Shown piece by piece: positions 28,696 through 37,622 of a DNA stretch of 38,533 bases (positions are counted from its first letter, which is position 1; every line of letters begins with the position of its first letter). The notes under the pieces are model-generated. The model did not search any database and was not told where the DNA came from. It was given only the letters and a program-made list of their open reading frames with translations. The translations under genes and the position numbers were made by a program. This DNA is from Bacteroidota bacterium (GTDB lineage Bacteria; Bacteroidota; Rhodothermia; Balneolales; Balneolaceae), in the NCBI GenBank assembly GCA_009926145.1, contig RFPJ01000003.1:1-38533 (forward strand), given 5' to 3'.

Positions 28696-29727
28696 ATGCC
28701 CTTCTCTACACATTCACCCATACCGATCAATGATAAATTGTCGGTTCAGGAATTGATTAATAAGCTCAGAAAACGAGTTAACATCAATCTAATTGCTTGT
28801 GCGGCCGAAGGGCAATGCTCAAATAAATATATCAGTGAAGCAGAGCTAAACCGACCCGGTTTGGCTCTCACTGGTTACCTAAAGGTATTTTCATCTCAAA
28901 GAGTCCAAATTATTGGCAATACAGAGACCGAGTTTTTACGCCAATTACCGGAAGATAAGCAACTAAAAGCCTTCAGTAACATCACCAAATTTGACATTCC
29001 GGTTATTTTCTTAACCAATGGTAACATGTTACCTGAACCCTTACTGAAACAAGCTCAAGAAGCAGGTATCCCCATTTTCTCCACCCCTTATGAGACCACC
29101 CGCTTCATGTTGTTGCTGAAGGATTTTTTAGATGACCAATTTGCGTTACAAACTATGGTGCATGGTGCCATGGTGGATGTGTATGGGATTGGAATTTTAA
29201 TTGTGGGGAAATCCGGTATTGGTAAAAGTGAAGTAGCATTGGACTTGGTAGAGAGAGGTCACCGATTGGTTGCAGATGATGTGGTTATGATTACGAAAAA
29301 AGGTAGTGTCTTGATGGCATCGGCAACCACCATGAGTAAGCATTTCATGGAAATTAGAGGCCTTGGCATTGTCGATGTAATGTCCATGTTCGGTATTCGA
29401 TCCGTTAGATATCAAAAGAGATTAGAAATAGTCACAGAATTAACCCTGTGGGATGATGCGAAAGAAATAAACAGAACGGGCTTAGATCACGACCAAGTAA
29501 GCATTTTGGATAATGAAATTCCCTATATCCAACTACCCATAACTCCGGGAAAAAATATTACAGTGATTGCTGAAGTTATTGCCATGAATCACTTATTAAA
29601 GCACTATGGATATGATGCGGCAGAAGCTTTTCAAGAACGTATCAAATCCAGTATTGCAGAAAAAACAAAAGGTATGAATCCCAGTATGAAGCGTGCCATC
29701 GAATACTTTGAGGGAGACGTTGAGTAA
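28696..29727 (+). CDS. hprK: HPr kinase/phosphorylase
   Basis: Walker A VGKSGIGKSEVALDLVERGHRLVADD; signature MEIRGLGIVDVMSMFG; GKNITVIAEVIAMNH. Confidence 0.96.
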   Translation: MPFSTHSPIPINDKLSVQELINKLRKRVNINLIACAAEGQCSNKYISEAELNRPGLALTGYLKVFSSQRVQIIGNTETEFLRQLPEDKQLKAFSNITKFDIPVIFLTNGNMLPEPLLKQAQEAGIPIFSTPYETTRFMLLLKDFLDDQFALQTMVHGAMVDVYGIGILIVGKSGIGKSEVALDLVERGHRLVADDVVMITKKGSVLMASATTMSKHFMEIRGLGIVDVMSMFGIRSVRYQKRLEIVTELTLWDDAKEINRTGLDHDQVSILDNEIPYIQLPITPGKNITVIAEVIAMNHLLKHYGYDAAEAFQERIKSSIAEKTKGMNPSMKRAIEYFEGDVE

Positions 29728-29866
29728 AAAGAGTCACAGCCAATCTTAGATTTTTCATTTCTATTGGAATAGCAATAGTGTCAAATAGCCTCACGACTCT
29801 GAGCACAAGATCGTAAATTGTAACTATATCATATATTGAGTAATTTAATTAGATAATTAGGTCTTT

Positions 29867-30838
29867 ATGCAAATACATAATCATTACTTTTACGATAGCG
29901 AAAAGTGCGAATTTGTGCCCATTGAATACAATCTGTATCAACAAATTGCCTATAACCTTTCTATTTGGATTTTGACAGGTATTACCCTTGCGGGTATTGG
30001 GTTAATGGTTTTGAGTATCTACATTGGTACACCATCCGAATTGGCCCTCAAATCAGAAAATGAAGCACTCATTCAACAATTAGAAGTCACCCAAGAAAAG
30101 CTTCTAGATTTAGATCAAACTCTAGCGACTATTTCGGAAAGGGATAATGCTATTTACCGATCGATTATGGGCCTAGAGACACTTGAAGAGGAAGAAAGTC
30201 TACTAGGTGTTGGAGGTTCAAACCAGTATCAAAACTTTGAAGTTTATAGCGAAAACGCCGCTAGTATACTCGAATGGACAAGTTCCAAATTAGATGAGAT
30301 AGAGCGTAGAATCAATGTCCAAGACGTGAGTTTAGAAGAAGTTAAAGAAAAGTATAATTCTCATAAAGAAGCTCTTTCTCATATACCTGCAATCAAACCA
30401 GGGAATGGTATTTTATTGAGTGGTTTTGGAATGCGTGAACATCCCATTTTAGGATATGTCCGGCCTCATGATGGACTTGATTTTCGTGCCGATATAGGTT
30501 CTCCAGTATACGCAACGGGTGATGGGACCATAAAATTAGCCAAGCGCTATGGTAATTTTGGGAAAACGGTCATCATTGACCATGGTTTTGGTTATGAAAC
30601 TCTTTATGCCCACTTAAGTGATTATGAGGATGGTATTAAGGTTGGTACAAAAGTGAAGCGAGGCCAAGTAATTGCCAAGTCTGGAAATTCGGGACTAACC
30701 GAGGGGCCGCACATACATTATGAAGTTCACTTAAATGGTCAAGCGGTTGATCCTCTTCTATACCTCTTTGCGGATATTTCTCCCGAGGAATATATCATGT
30801 TCAAAGAAATCGCTGAAACCAGCCAAAAGTCATTCTAG
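29867..30838 (+). CDS. M23 family metallopeptidase (membrane-anchored, coiled coil)
   Basis: N-terminal TM; GFGMREHPILGYVRPHDGLDFRADIGSPVYATGDG; HLSDY; SGNSGLTEGPHIHYEV. Confidence 0.94.
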   Translation: MQIHNHYFYDSEKCEFVPIEYNLYQQIAYNLSIWILTGITLAGIGLMVLSIYIGTPSELALKSENEALIQQLEVTQEKLLDLDQTLATISERDNAIYRSIMGLETLEEEESLLGVGGSNQYQNFEVYSENAASILEWTSSKLDEIERRINVQDVSLEEVKEKYNSHKEALSHIPAIKPGNGILLSGFGMREHPILGYVRPHDGLDFRADIGSPVYATGDGTIKLAKRYGNFGKTVIIDHGFGYETLYAHLSDYEDGIKVGTKVKRGQVIAKSGNSGLTEGPHIHYEVHLNGQAVDPLLYLFADISPEEYIMFKEIAETSQKSF

Positions 30839-30858
30839 TTAACTTACCTGTTTATAAT

Positions 30859-32265
30859 ATGTTCAATCCATTCAAAGTCAAAGGCTTATACCTTTGCATT
30901 TACTTAGTACTCCTTGGTTCCGCCCCTATACTAAAAGCCCAAAATACCAACAGTGATACATTTCTTAGTAACCTAACCGAAACTAATATTTCACAAGTTA
31001 TAAATCTTGCACTAGATTCTGATTTAGGCTTTAATCGCCTCACTCATCTTGGTGATTATTATGGTCCTCGCTTGAGTGGTAGCAAGCAACTAGAAGACGC
31101 CATTGATTGGGCAGTAACCGAAATGACTAACGATGGTTTTGACCGTGTATGGAAACAAGATGTAATGGTTCCACATTGGGTCAGAGGTAATGAATTCGCC
31201 AGAATCTCTAGTCCAATATCTCGCAACCTACCTATGCTTGGTTTAGGTGGCAGTATAGGAACGAATGGAGAAGTTTTAGCGGGTGAAATCGTTGTGGTGC
31301 ATTCTTTTGAAGAACTAGAAGAACGCAAAAACGAGGTTCAGGGCAACATAGTATTATTCAATGTCCCGTTTACCACTTACGGACAAACTGTGTCGTATCG
31401 AGTGAATGGAGCTATTGAAGCTGCAAAACACGGTGCAATAGCTAGTATAATAGCTTCAGTGGCCTCTTATTCGATACAAACTCCACATACGGGAGTGATG
31501 TATTATGAGGATGGAGTTCCAAAAATTCCTCATGCTGCTATTACTGTTGAAGATGCCAATTTAATCGATCGTTTCATTCAACGCGGCGAAACCGTTCGAT
31601 TTGAATTATATATGGAAGCAGAAACCAAAGAAGATGCATTATCTCATAATGTAATAGCGGAATACCAAGGAACGGAACTACCCGATGAAATTATAGTTTT
31701 AGGTGGTCATATCGACTCTTGGGATGTGGGTCAAGGAGTTATGGATGATGGAGGTGGGTGTATAGCTGCTTGGGAAGCGGTTCGTCTACTCATTGAGAAT
31801 GGAATAAGACCTAAACGAACTATTAGAGTTGTATTGTGGACCAACGAAGAAAATGGACTTAGAGGTGCTAATGAATATGCACGATGGGTTCAGGAAGACG
31901 AAAAAAGCTTGGAAAAACACGTTATTGCAATGGAGTCGGATGCGGGAGTGTTTGACCCTTTAGGTTTTGGCTTTTCGGGTACGGATACAGCCTATGATCA
32001 ACTTACTGAAATAGCTCAGTTACTCGAATCAATAGAAGCCAATGAGCTAAGAAAAGGTGGAGGCGGTGCCGATATTGGGCCATTGATGAATAAAGGAGTA
32101 CCTGGAATGGGACTAAATGTGGATGGTGAAAAGTATTTTTGGTTTCACCATACCGACGGTGATACCATTGAAAAGCTGAATCAAGAAGATTTTAATGAGT
32201 GTGTTGCAACCATGGCGGCTTACGCTTTAGGGATTGCGGATGCACAAGTCACATTAGATCGATAA
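30859..32265 (+). CDS. M28 family zinc peptidase with PA-like domain (carboxypeptidase Q-like), secreted
   Basis: Signal peptide; GGHIDSWDVGQGVMDDGGG; VLWTNEENGLRGANEYA; GGGADIGPLMNKGVPGMGL. Confidence 0.92.
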   Translation: MFNPFKVKGLYLCIYLVLLGSAPILKAQNTNSDTFLSNLTETNISQVINLALDSDLGFNRLTHLGDYYGPRLSGSKQLEDAIDWAVTEMTNDGFDRVWKQDVMVPHWVRGNEFARISSPISRNLPMLGLGGSIGTNGEVLAGEIVVVHSFEELEERKNEVQGNIVLFNVPFTTYGQTVSYRVNGAIEAAKHGAIASIIASVASYSIQTPHTGVMYYEDGVPKIPHAAITVEDANLIDRFIQRGETVRFELYMEAETKEDALSHNVIAEYQGTELPDEIIVLGGHIDSWDVGQGVMDDGGGCIAAWEAVRLLIENGIRPKRTIRVVLWTNEENGLRGANEYARWVQEDEKSLEKHVIAMESDAGVFDPLGFGFSGTDTAYDQLTEIAQLLESIEANELRKGGGGADIGPLMNKGVPGMGLNVDGEKYFWFHHTDGDTIEKLNQEDFNECVATMAAYALGIADAQVTLDR

Positions 32266-32291
32266 ACTAGACACAATCTTTGGTATTCGTA

Positions 32292-33014
32292 TCAACCTTG
32301 TTCACGTAGATACCTCTCCCAAATTCTTCGGCCATTTTTTGTGGATTTCAACATCCATTCAACCTGAAGTTGTAATTTTTCTTTGTCTCTTAGACACCAA
32401 GAGTCGTGGGCTTTTTTGCGCAATTTGGCACTAAGAGTATGTAAACAGATAGCGGCACTAACCGACAAATTATAACTTTCTACAAATCCAACCATAGGGA
32501 TTTTAACAAATCCATCGCATTGAGCTATCACTTCTTCACTTACCCCATCTAGTTCTGTTCCAAAGACTAAGGCTGTTTTATCATCTACTTCTAAATCCGA
32601 GATTTCCCTACTGTTATAGTGTGGAGAGGTGGCAATAATGGTATATCCCTGATTGTGCAATTGGTTGAAACACTCCTTCACATTGGAGTCATGCGTTGAA
32701 TACTTACTAAGAGTTAACCATTTATGAGCGCCTAATGAAATGGTGGAACTAGACTCAAAGCGATTTGTATTCTCGATAATATGCACATCCTGAACACCAA
32801 ATCCTTCACAACTACGCAAAACAGCATTGGCATTATGAGCCTTATGAATATCTTCCAATACCACGGTTAAATGCCTTGTTCTGGCAGTAAGGACTTCCAG
32901 AATGCGATCTACCCTATCCTGGTTAATAAACCGTGATAGATAGTCTATATCCTCACGTAATTGATGGGTACTTCTCTCGAGTATAGTGTTTTGGTATGTG
33001 TACGCTTCAGAAAT
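32292..33014 (-). CDS. trmH: TrmH-family tRNA (guanosine-2'-O)-methyltransferase; 5' end uncertain, no canonical start codon
   Basis: TVVLEDIHKAHNANAVLRSCEGFGVQDVHIIE; TALVFGTELDGVSEEVI; IPMVGFVESYNLSVSAAICLH. The open frame extends upstream of the called GTG (32864) as ...LREDIDYLSRFINQDRVDRILEVLTARTRHLTVVLED, matching TrmH N-termini. Confidence 0.88.
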   Translation of the reverse strand: MSEAYTYQNTILERSTHQLREDIDYLSRFINQDRVDRILEVLTARTRHLTVVLEDIHKAHNANAVLRSCEGFGVQDVHIIENTNRFESSSTISLGAHKWLTLSKYSTHDSNVKECFNQLHNQGYTIIATSPHYNSREISDLEVDDKTALVFGTELDGVSEEVIAQCDGFVKIPMVGFVESYNLSVSAAICLHTLSAKLRKKAHDSWCLRDKEKLQLQVEWMLKSTKNGRRIWERYLREQG

Positions 33015-33017
33015 GAC

Positions 33018-33887
33018 CTACAGTGATTTTAAGTATAAAAGAGCGTTTTCAACGTTCTTCAATGGATCATCGGTTCGTTCGTCCTCCACAAATAGAAAAT
33101 CAACACCCGATGTTTCATTCAACTCGAATATATCTTCAAATGGTATAATGCCTGTACCTACTGTTGTTTGTTCGAGTTCACTGTTGGCATCTTTTACGTG
33201 ATATGACATAAATCTACCGGGATATTCTTTCACAAAGGCAAGAGCATCAACCCCCGCCCTAGTAATCCAGTACAAATCGGCTTGAAAGGATACACTCTCC
33301 GGATTTGTTTGTTCTATTAAAATCCGCATGGGCACTCGACCATCATCGGTAGTTTCAAACTCAAAATCATGATTATGATACCCGAAACGAATACCCTCTT
33401 CTTGGCATTGAGCCCCAATTGCATTTAAATTTTCTGCAATTGCATCGTAATTATCCCTCATATTCTGATCTAAATAAGGAATTACAATATGTCCCGTACC
33501 CATAGCTTTTGCTGCTGAAATAAACACATTGCTTTTATCAGCAGTAAAATAAGATGTATGCACGGAGGCTACTTTAATTCCAGCGCCCGTAACTATTCTA
33601 TTAAAATTCTCAGGCGTGTAGCGTCCAAAAAATAATCCGTCTTCACCTAAGCCATAGGCTTCGATATGCTCATAACCCATCAAAGCAATGGCTTGAATGG
33701 TTCCCTCTAAATCTTCATTTAACTCGTTGCGTAGTGAATAAATCTGTAATCCTAAAGGGGTATTTAGCTGCTTAGACGTTTTTTCCGTAGTAGTTGCACA
33801 ACCGGATAATAATATAGGAGCACCCGCTACACCAACACCAAGAATCCCCATATGTTTTAAAAATTCTTTCCTACTCGAGTTCATCAT
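33018..33887 (-). CDS. Sugar phosphate isomerase/epimerase-like TIM-barrel lipoprotein
   Basis: Signal sequence with lipobox (MMNSSRKEFLKHMGILGVGVAGAPILLSGCATT); AP endonuclease 2-type barrel: LGLQIYSLRNELNEDLEGTIQAIALMGYEHIEAYG, FGYHNHDFEF, YHVKDAN. Confidence 0.88.
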   Translation of the reverse strand: MMNSSRKEFLKHMGILGVGVAGAPILLSGCATTTEKTSKQLNTPLGLQIYSLRNELNEDLEGTIQAIALMGYEHIEAYGLGEDGLFFGRYTPENFNRIVTGAGIKVASVHTSYFTADKSNVFISAAKAMGTGHIVIPYLDQNMRDNYDAIAENLNAIGAQCQEEGIRFGYHNHDFEFETTDDGRVPMRILIEQTNPESVSFQADLYWITRAGVDALAFVKEYPGRFMSYHVKDANSELEQTTVGTGIIPFEDIFELNETSGVDFLFVEDERTDDPLKNVENALLYLKSL

Positions 33888-34045
33888 TTGAATGGTATGA
33901 TTTAGTTAGTCTTGTATTCAATAAGGTATTCGGCTAAAAGTGCGAGTTTATTCCATTTAATACAAAAGAAAATATTCTCCACCTATTATCATGTTTGAGA
34001 AAGGCTTTAAATGGCAGTGCTAATTTTTTATGCCTATCTTTGAAT

Positions 34046-35395
34046 ATGCATTTGGAAGAAAAGACAGTAGCGTTTGAAACACTAGGTTGTAAGTTGAATT
34101 TCTCTGAAACATCTTCGATGAGAAGAGAATTTATACAGGCAGGTTATCTTGAAAAAAACTTTGATGATGTTGCAGATATTTACATCATTAATACCTGCTC
34201 CGTTACGCTAGATGCCAACAGTACATGTAGAAAAACTGTTCGCAGAGCACGCAAAACCAATCCTAATGCATTTATTGCTGTTATTGGGTGCTATGCTCAA
34301 TTAAAACCGGATGAAATCGCCCAGATCGAAGGGGTTGATGTTGTTTTAGGAGCCAAGGAAAAGTTTGAACTGCTTCATCTTTTTGATGATTTCATAAAAC
34401 AAGAAAAGACCATCATTCACCGCTCAGATATCAATGAAGCCGCCGAATTTCATCATGCTTTTTCGTCGGATGATCGAACTCGGGCATTTTTAAAAGTTCA
34501 AGATGGCTGTAACTATAAGTGCTCTTTTTGCACCATACCCTTGGCACGAGGGATTAGCCGAAGCCCTTCCATTGAGTCCGTTATTTTACACGCACAAAAA
34601 TTGATTGACGAGGGATTCAAAGAAATCATATTAACAGGTGTAAATACGGGTGATTTTGGATTTGGACGAGAAGACAATTTCTTTGATTTGCTAAATGAGC
34701 TACATGTCCTTCCGGGAATACAGCGACTAAGAGTATCCTCTATAGAACCCAATTTACTGTCCACAGATATCATCGATTTGGTTGCGGATTCGGAGACTCT
34801 TCAACCTCATTTTCATATGCCTCTTCAATCTGGATCAGATGCCGTTTTAAAGTTAATGAGAAGACGTTATGATGCTAGTTTATATGCCTCTAGAGTAGCC
34901 TATATTAAATCGAAAATACCCGATGCGTGTATTGGTGTGGACGTCATTACAGGGCATCCAGGGGAAACCGAATCGTACTTTCTAGAATCAGTTTCCTTCA
35001 TAGAATCCTTAGATGTCTCCTATTTGCACGTATTTACTTATTCCGAAAGACCAGATACCCACGCTCTAGCATTAAGACCTATCATCGAGAAAAGCGAACG
35101 AAAAAATCGTACCCATCATTATCGAATGCTTTCTGGTAAAAAACGTAGATCTTTCGACTTATCCCACCTGAATAGTACGAGAGAAGTTTTATTTGAAAGT
35201 ACCCCCAAAAATGATCTACTTCTAGGTTGGACAGATAATTATATTCGTGTTGCCATTCCATATACCCAAGGGCTACAAAATCGAATAGTGCCTTTGAAAC
35301 TATCAAACTACACCTCTGATGGTTACTACTTAGAGCAGATTTCTTCTGAAATAATAGAGGAATTGTGTACTATTGATTCCTTAATTAATCTGTAA
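34046..35395 (+). CDS. mtaB: tRNA t6A37 methylthiotransferase MtaB (radical SAM)
   Basis: VAFETLGCKLNFSETSSMRREF; VDVVLGAKEK; radical SAM CNYKCSFC; GVDVITGHPGETE; LHVFTYSERPDTHA. The internal ATG at 34046 is the preferred start. Confidence 0.93.
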   Translation: MHLEEKTVAFETLGCKLNFSETSSMRREFIQAGYLEKNFDDVADIYIINTCSVTLDANSTCRKTVRRARKTNPNAFIAVIGCYAQLKPDEIAQIEGVDVVLGAKEKFELLHLFDDFIKQEKTIIHRSDINEAAEFHHAFSSDDRTRAFLKVQDGCNYKCSFCTIPLARGISRSPSIESVILHAQKLIDEGFKEIILTGVNTGDFGFGREDNFFDLLNELHVLPGIQRLRVSSIEPNLLSTDIIDLVADSETLQPHFHMPLQSGSDAVLKLMRRRYDASLYASRVAYIKSKIPDACIGVDVITGHPGETESYFLESVSFIESLDVSYLHVFTYSERPDTHALALRPIIEKSERKNRTHHYRMLSGKKRRSFDLSHLNSTREVLFESTPKNDLLLGWTDNYIRVAIPYTQGLQNRIVPLKLSNYTSDGYYLEQISSEIIEELCTIDSLINL

Positions 35396-35424
35396 GAAGA
35401 TTCCTTCTAGTCTTTCTAATATAT

Positions 35425-36009
35425 ATGAAAACTCCATCCAAAGAACTTATAGACCAGTTAGAACAGTACTTAGGTGAACAAGCTGAATATTTAGCCCCCC
35501 TACCTATTCAAAGCTTGGAAAACTCTTTTTTAAGTGATGGTGGACAACCAAAGCAAGAGGCTGAACTAATTATTATCGCAACCAAATCGGATAATTTCAT
35601 TACAGAAATTACCCGTTCAGATGACTCGAATGAAGGGCTTAGCATGCTGCAAAAGTTACTTATTGCACTAAACAAGGACCTTGAAAAGGTTCATGTTCAT
35701 ATTACCCATCACCCTTTGTCAAAAGATAAGCAACTATATGTATCTGAGGATGATTTAAACGCTGTTAGGGGGGTAATTGAAACCATTGATAGTCCTTGGA
35801 TACTTATTCTAGATGAGTCATTGGGCCGTCTGTTAGTGCATCAACTGGGCGATCAAGCAGTTGATATTAGCCAACTCAACATGGGTGATGTCTACTCCAT
35901 TTTGGGCCAAAAATCTATATTCACACACAGTATTTCACTCTTACTTAAACAAACTCATCACAAACGAGCAACATGGACGCATGTTCAACCCTTGTTAGTT
36001 GAATCGTAA
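35425..36009 (+). CDS. Hypothetical protein; possible degenerate uracil-DNA-glycosylase-fold / Pol III psi-like protein
   Basis: Intact 194-aa ORF; layout parallels UDG family 4 (VHVHITHHPLSKDKQLYVSEDDLNAVRGVIETIDSPWILILDESLGRLLV ... IFTHSISLLLKQTHHKRATWTHV), but without Cys or the catalytic motif. Confidence 0.5.
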   Translation: MKTPSKELIDQLEQYLGEQAEYLAPLPIQSLENSFLSDGGQPKQEAELIIIATKSDNFITEITRSDDSNEGLSMLQKLLIALNKDLEKVHVHITHHPLSKDKQLYVSEDDLNAVRGVIETIDSPWILILDESLGRLLVHQLGDQAVDISQLNMGDVYSILGQKSIFTHSISLLLKQTHHKRATWTHVQPLLVES

Positions 36010-36027
36010 AGGTTATGCTTGTTCCAA

Positions 36028-36036
36028 TGTGGATAA
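36028..36036 (-). promoter_or_regulatory. Perfect DnaA-box consensus (TTATCCACA) upstream of dnaB
   Basis: + strand tgtggataa at 36028-36036, in the 107-bp gap, about 80 bp before the dnaB GTG. Confidence 0.5.
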
Positions 36037-36116
36037 GTTTGCGGAAAGAATGTTAAAAAGTTCATCTCCAGGTAGGTGTATTTTTCACTAAATTAGAGGT
36101 AAATAAACGATTAAAC

Positions 36117-37622
36117 GTGGACAATATCAGCGATTCATTACAAGGTAGAATTCCTCCTCAAGCGGTCGAAATTGAGCAAGCCGTACTTGGTGCTATGCTT
36201 ATCGAACATGGTGCAGCCACCATAGCATTGCAGATGCTAAAAGCTGATGACTTTTATAAACAAGCGCATCAACATATCTATCAAACTCTCTCCAATCTAT
36301 ATGAGCGGGATAATCCCCTTGATTTATTAACCGTAGAGAACGAGCTCAAAGATCAAAATTTATTAGATCAGGTTGGAGGTGCCGGATATTTATCCGACTT
36401 AACTCGAATGGTAAGTTCGTCAGCCAACATCGAATATCACGCACAGATTATTACTGAAAAGGCAATTAAAAGAAATTTAATTGTCAATTGTACCGATGTC
36501 ATCAAAGAATCATACGATAGCAGTACTGATGCCTATGATGTTCTAGACGATGCCGAGCAAAGGATTTTTGATCTAGCCAATCAAAAAAGTAAGAGTAGTG
36601 CTCAGCCCGTTGCCGATGTTCTCAAGGATACCCTTGCCTATTTAGAAGATATGCGAGGCAAGAAATATGGTATCACGGGTGTTCCATCGGGTTTACAGGT
36701 AGACCAAATGACTGCAGGTTGGCAAAAAGGCGACCTGATTATCATAGCTGCTCGACCATCTATGGGAAAAACAGCTTTTGTGTTAACTGCAGCGCGAAAT
36801 GCCGCTATGCATCTGGATGAAAACCTCAAAACCTCCGTTGCTATCTTCTCTTTGGAGATGTCTAATCAATCACTCGTTCAACGTCTGCTTACAATGGAAG
36901 CGAGAGTACGGGCAGATGAAGCGAGAAAGGGAACGCTAAACGATGATCATTTTAAAGATTTAATTGAAGCTGCGGGTCGACTTTTTTCCTCCAAAATTTA
37001 CATCGATGACACCCCAGCTATTACCCTAATGGAGCTCCGAACCAAAGCCAGAAGACTTAAATCGGAACATGATGTTGGTATAATTATCGTCGATTATCTT
37101 CAGCTCATGCAAGGTTTAACCCGAGATAGCGGCAATAGAGAACAAGAAATTGCTTCGATTTCAAGAGGTTTAAAGTCGTTGGCCAAAGAATTGGATGTGC
37201 CCGTGATAGCCCTTTCCCAGTTGTCTCGAGCAGTGGAACAACGTGGTGGTGACAAACGTCCCCAACTAAGTGACCTTAGAGAATCTGGATCCATCGAGCA
37301 AGATGCCGATGTGGTTATTTTTTTATATCGACCAGAATATTACGGTATTACGACTACAGCTGAAGGACAGTCCACCGCTGGTCTTGCAGAAGTAATCATA
37401 GGTAAGCAACGTAATGGACCCGTGGGTTCCAAAATGCTCTACTTCGTGAAAGATTACGCTAGATTTGAAAATTTAACGGTCAATGATCCACAGGATAATT
37501 TTACCCCATTAGGTGAGCCTCAAATGTCTTCCCCTTTAGCTCCTTCAAGTCAGGGAATTGAAACAGGTTCGGCTATTTTACCAAGTAATCCTATACCTGA
37601 CGATGAGGATGCTCCTTTTTAG
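36117..37622 (+). CDS. dnaB: Replicative DNA helicase DnaB
   Basis: PPQAVEIEQAVLGAMLIE; TGVPSGLQVDQMTAGWQKGDLIIIAARPSMGKTAF; VDYLQLM; ALSQLSRAVEQRGGDKRPQLSDLRESGSIEQDADVV. GTG start. Confidence 0.97.
   Translation: MDNISDSLQGRIPPQAVEIEQAVLGAMLIEHGAATIALQMLKADDFYKQAHQHIYQTLSNLYERDNPLDLLTVENELKDQNLLDQVGGAGYLSDLTRMVSSSANIEYHAQIITEKAIKRNLIVNCTDVIKESYDSSTDAYDVLDDAEQRIFDLANQKSKSSAQPVADVLKDTLAYLEDMRGKKYGITGVPSGLQVDQMTAGWQKGDLIIIAARPSMGKTAFVLTAARNAAMHLDENLKTSVAIFSLEMSNQSLVQRLLTMEARVRADEARKGTLNDDHFKDLIEAAGRLFSSKIYIDDTPAITLMELRTKARRLKSEHDVGIIIVDYLQLMQGLTRDSGNREQEIASISRGLKSLAKELDVPVIALSQLSRAVEQRGGDKRPQLSDLRESGSIEQDADVVIFLYRPEYYGITTTAEGQSTAGLAEVIIGKQRNGPVGSKMLYFVKDYARFENLTVNDPQDNFTPLGEPQMSSPLAPSSQGIETGSAILPSNPIPDDEDAPF

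Noticed and set aside
29728-29866. 139-bp gap after hprK with a small inverted repeat (ctattg...caatag) as a terminator or ncRNA
   Set aside because: Only a 6-bp stem with no T-run after it on either strand; insufficient support.
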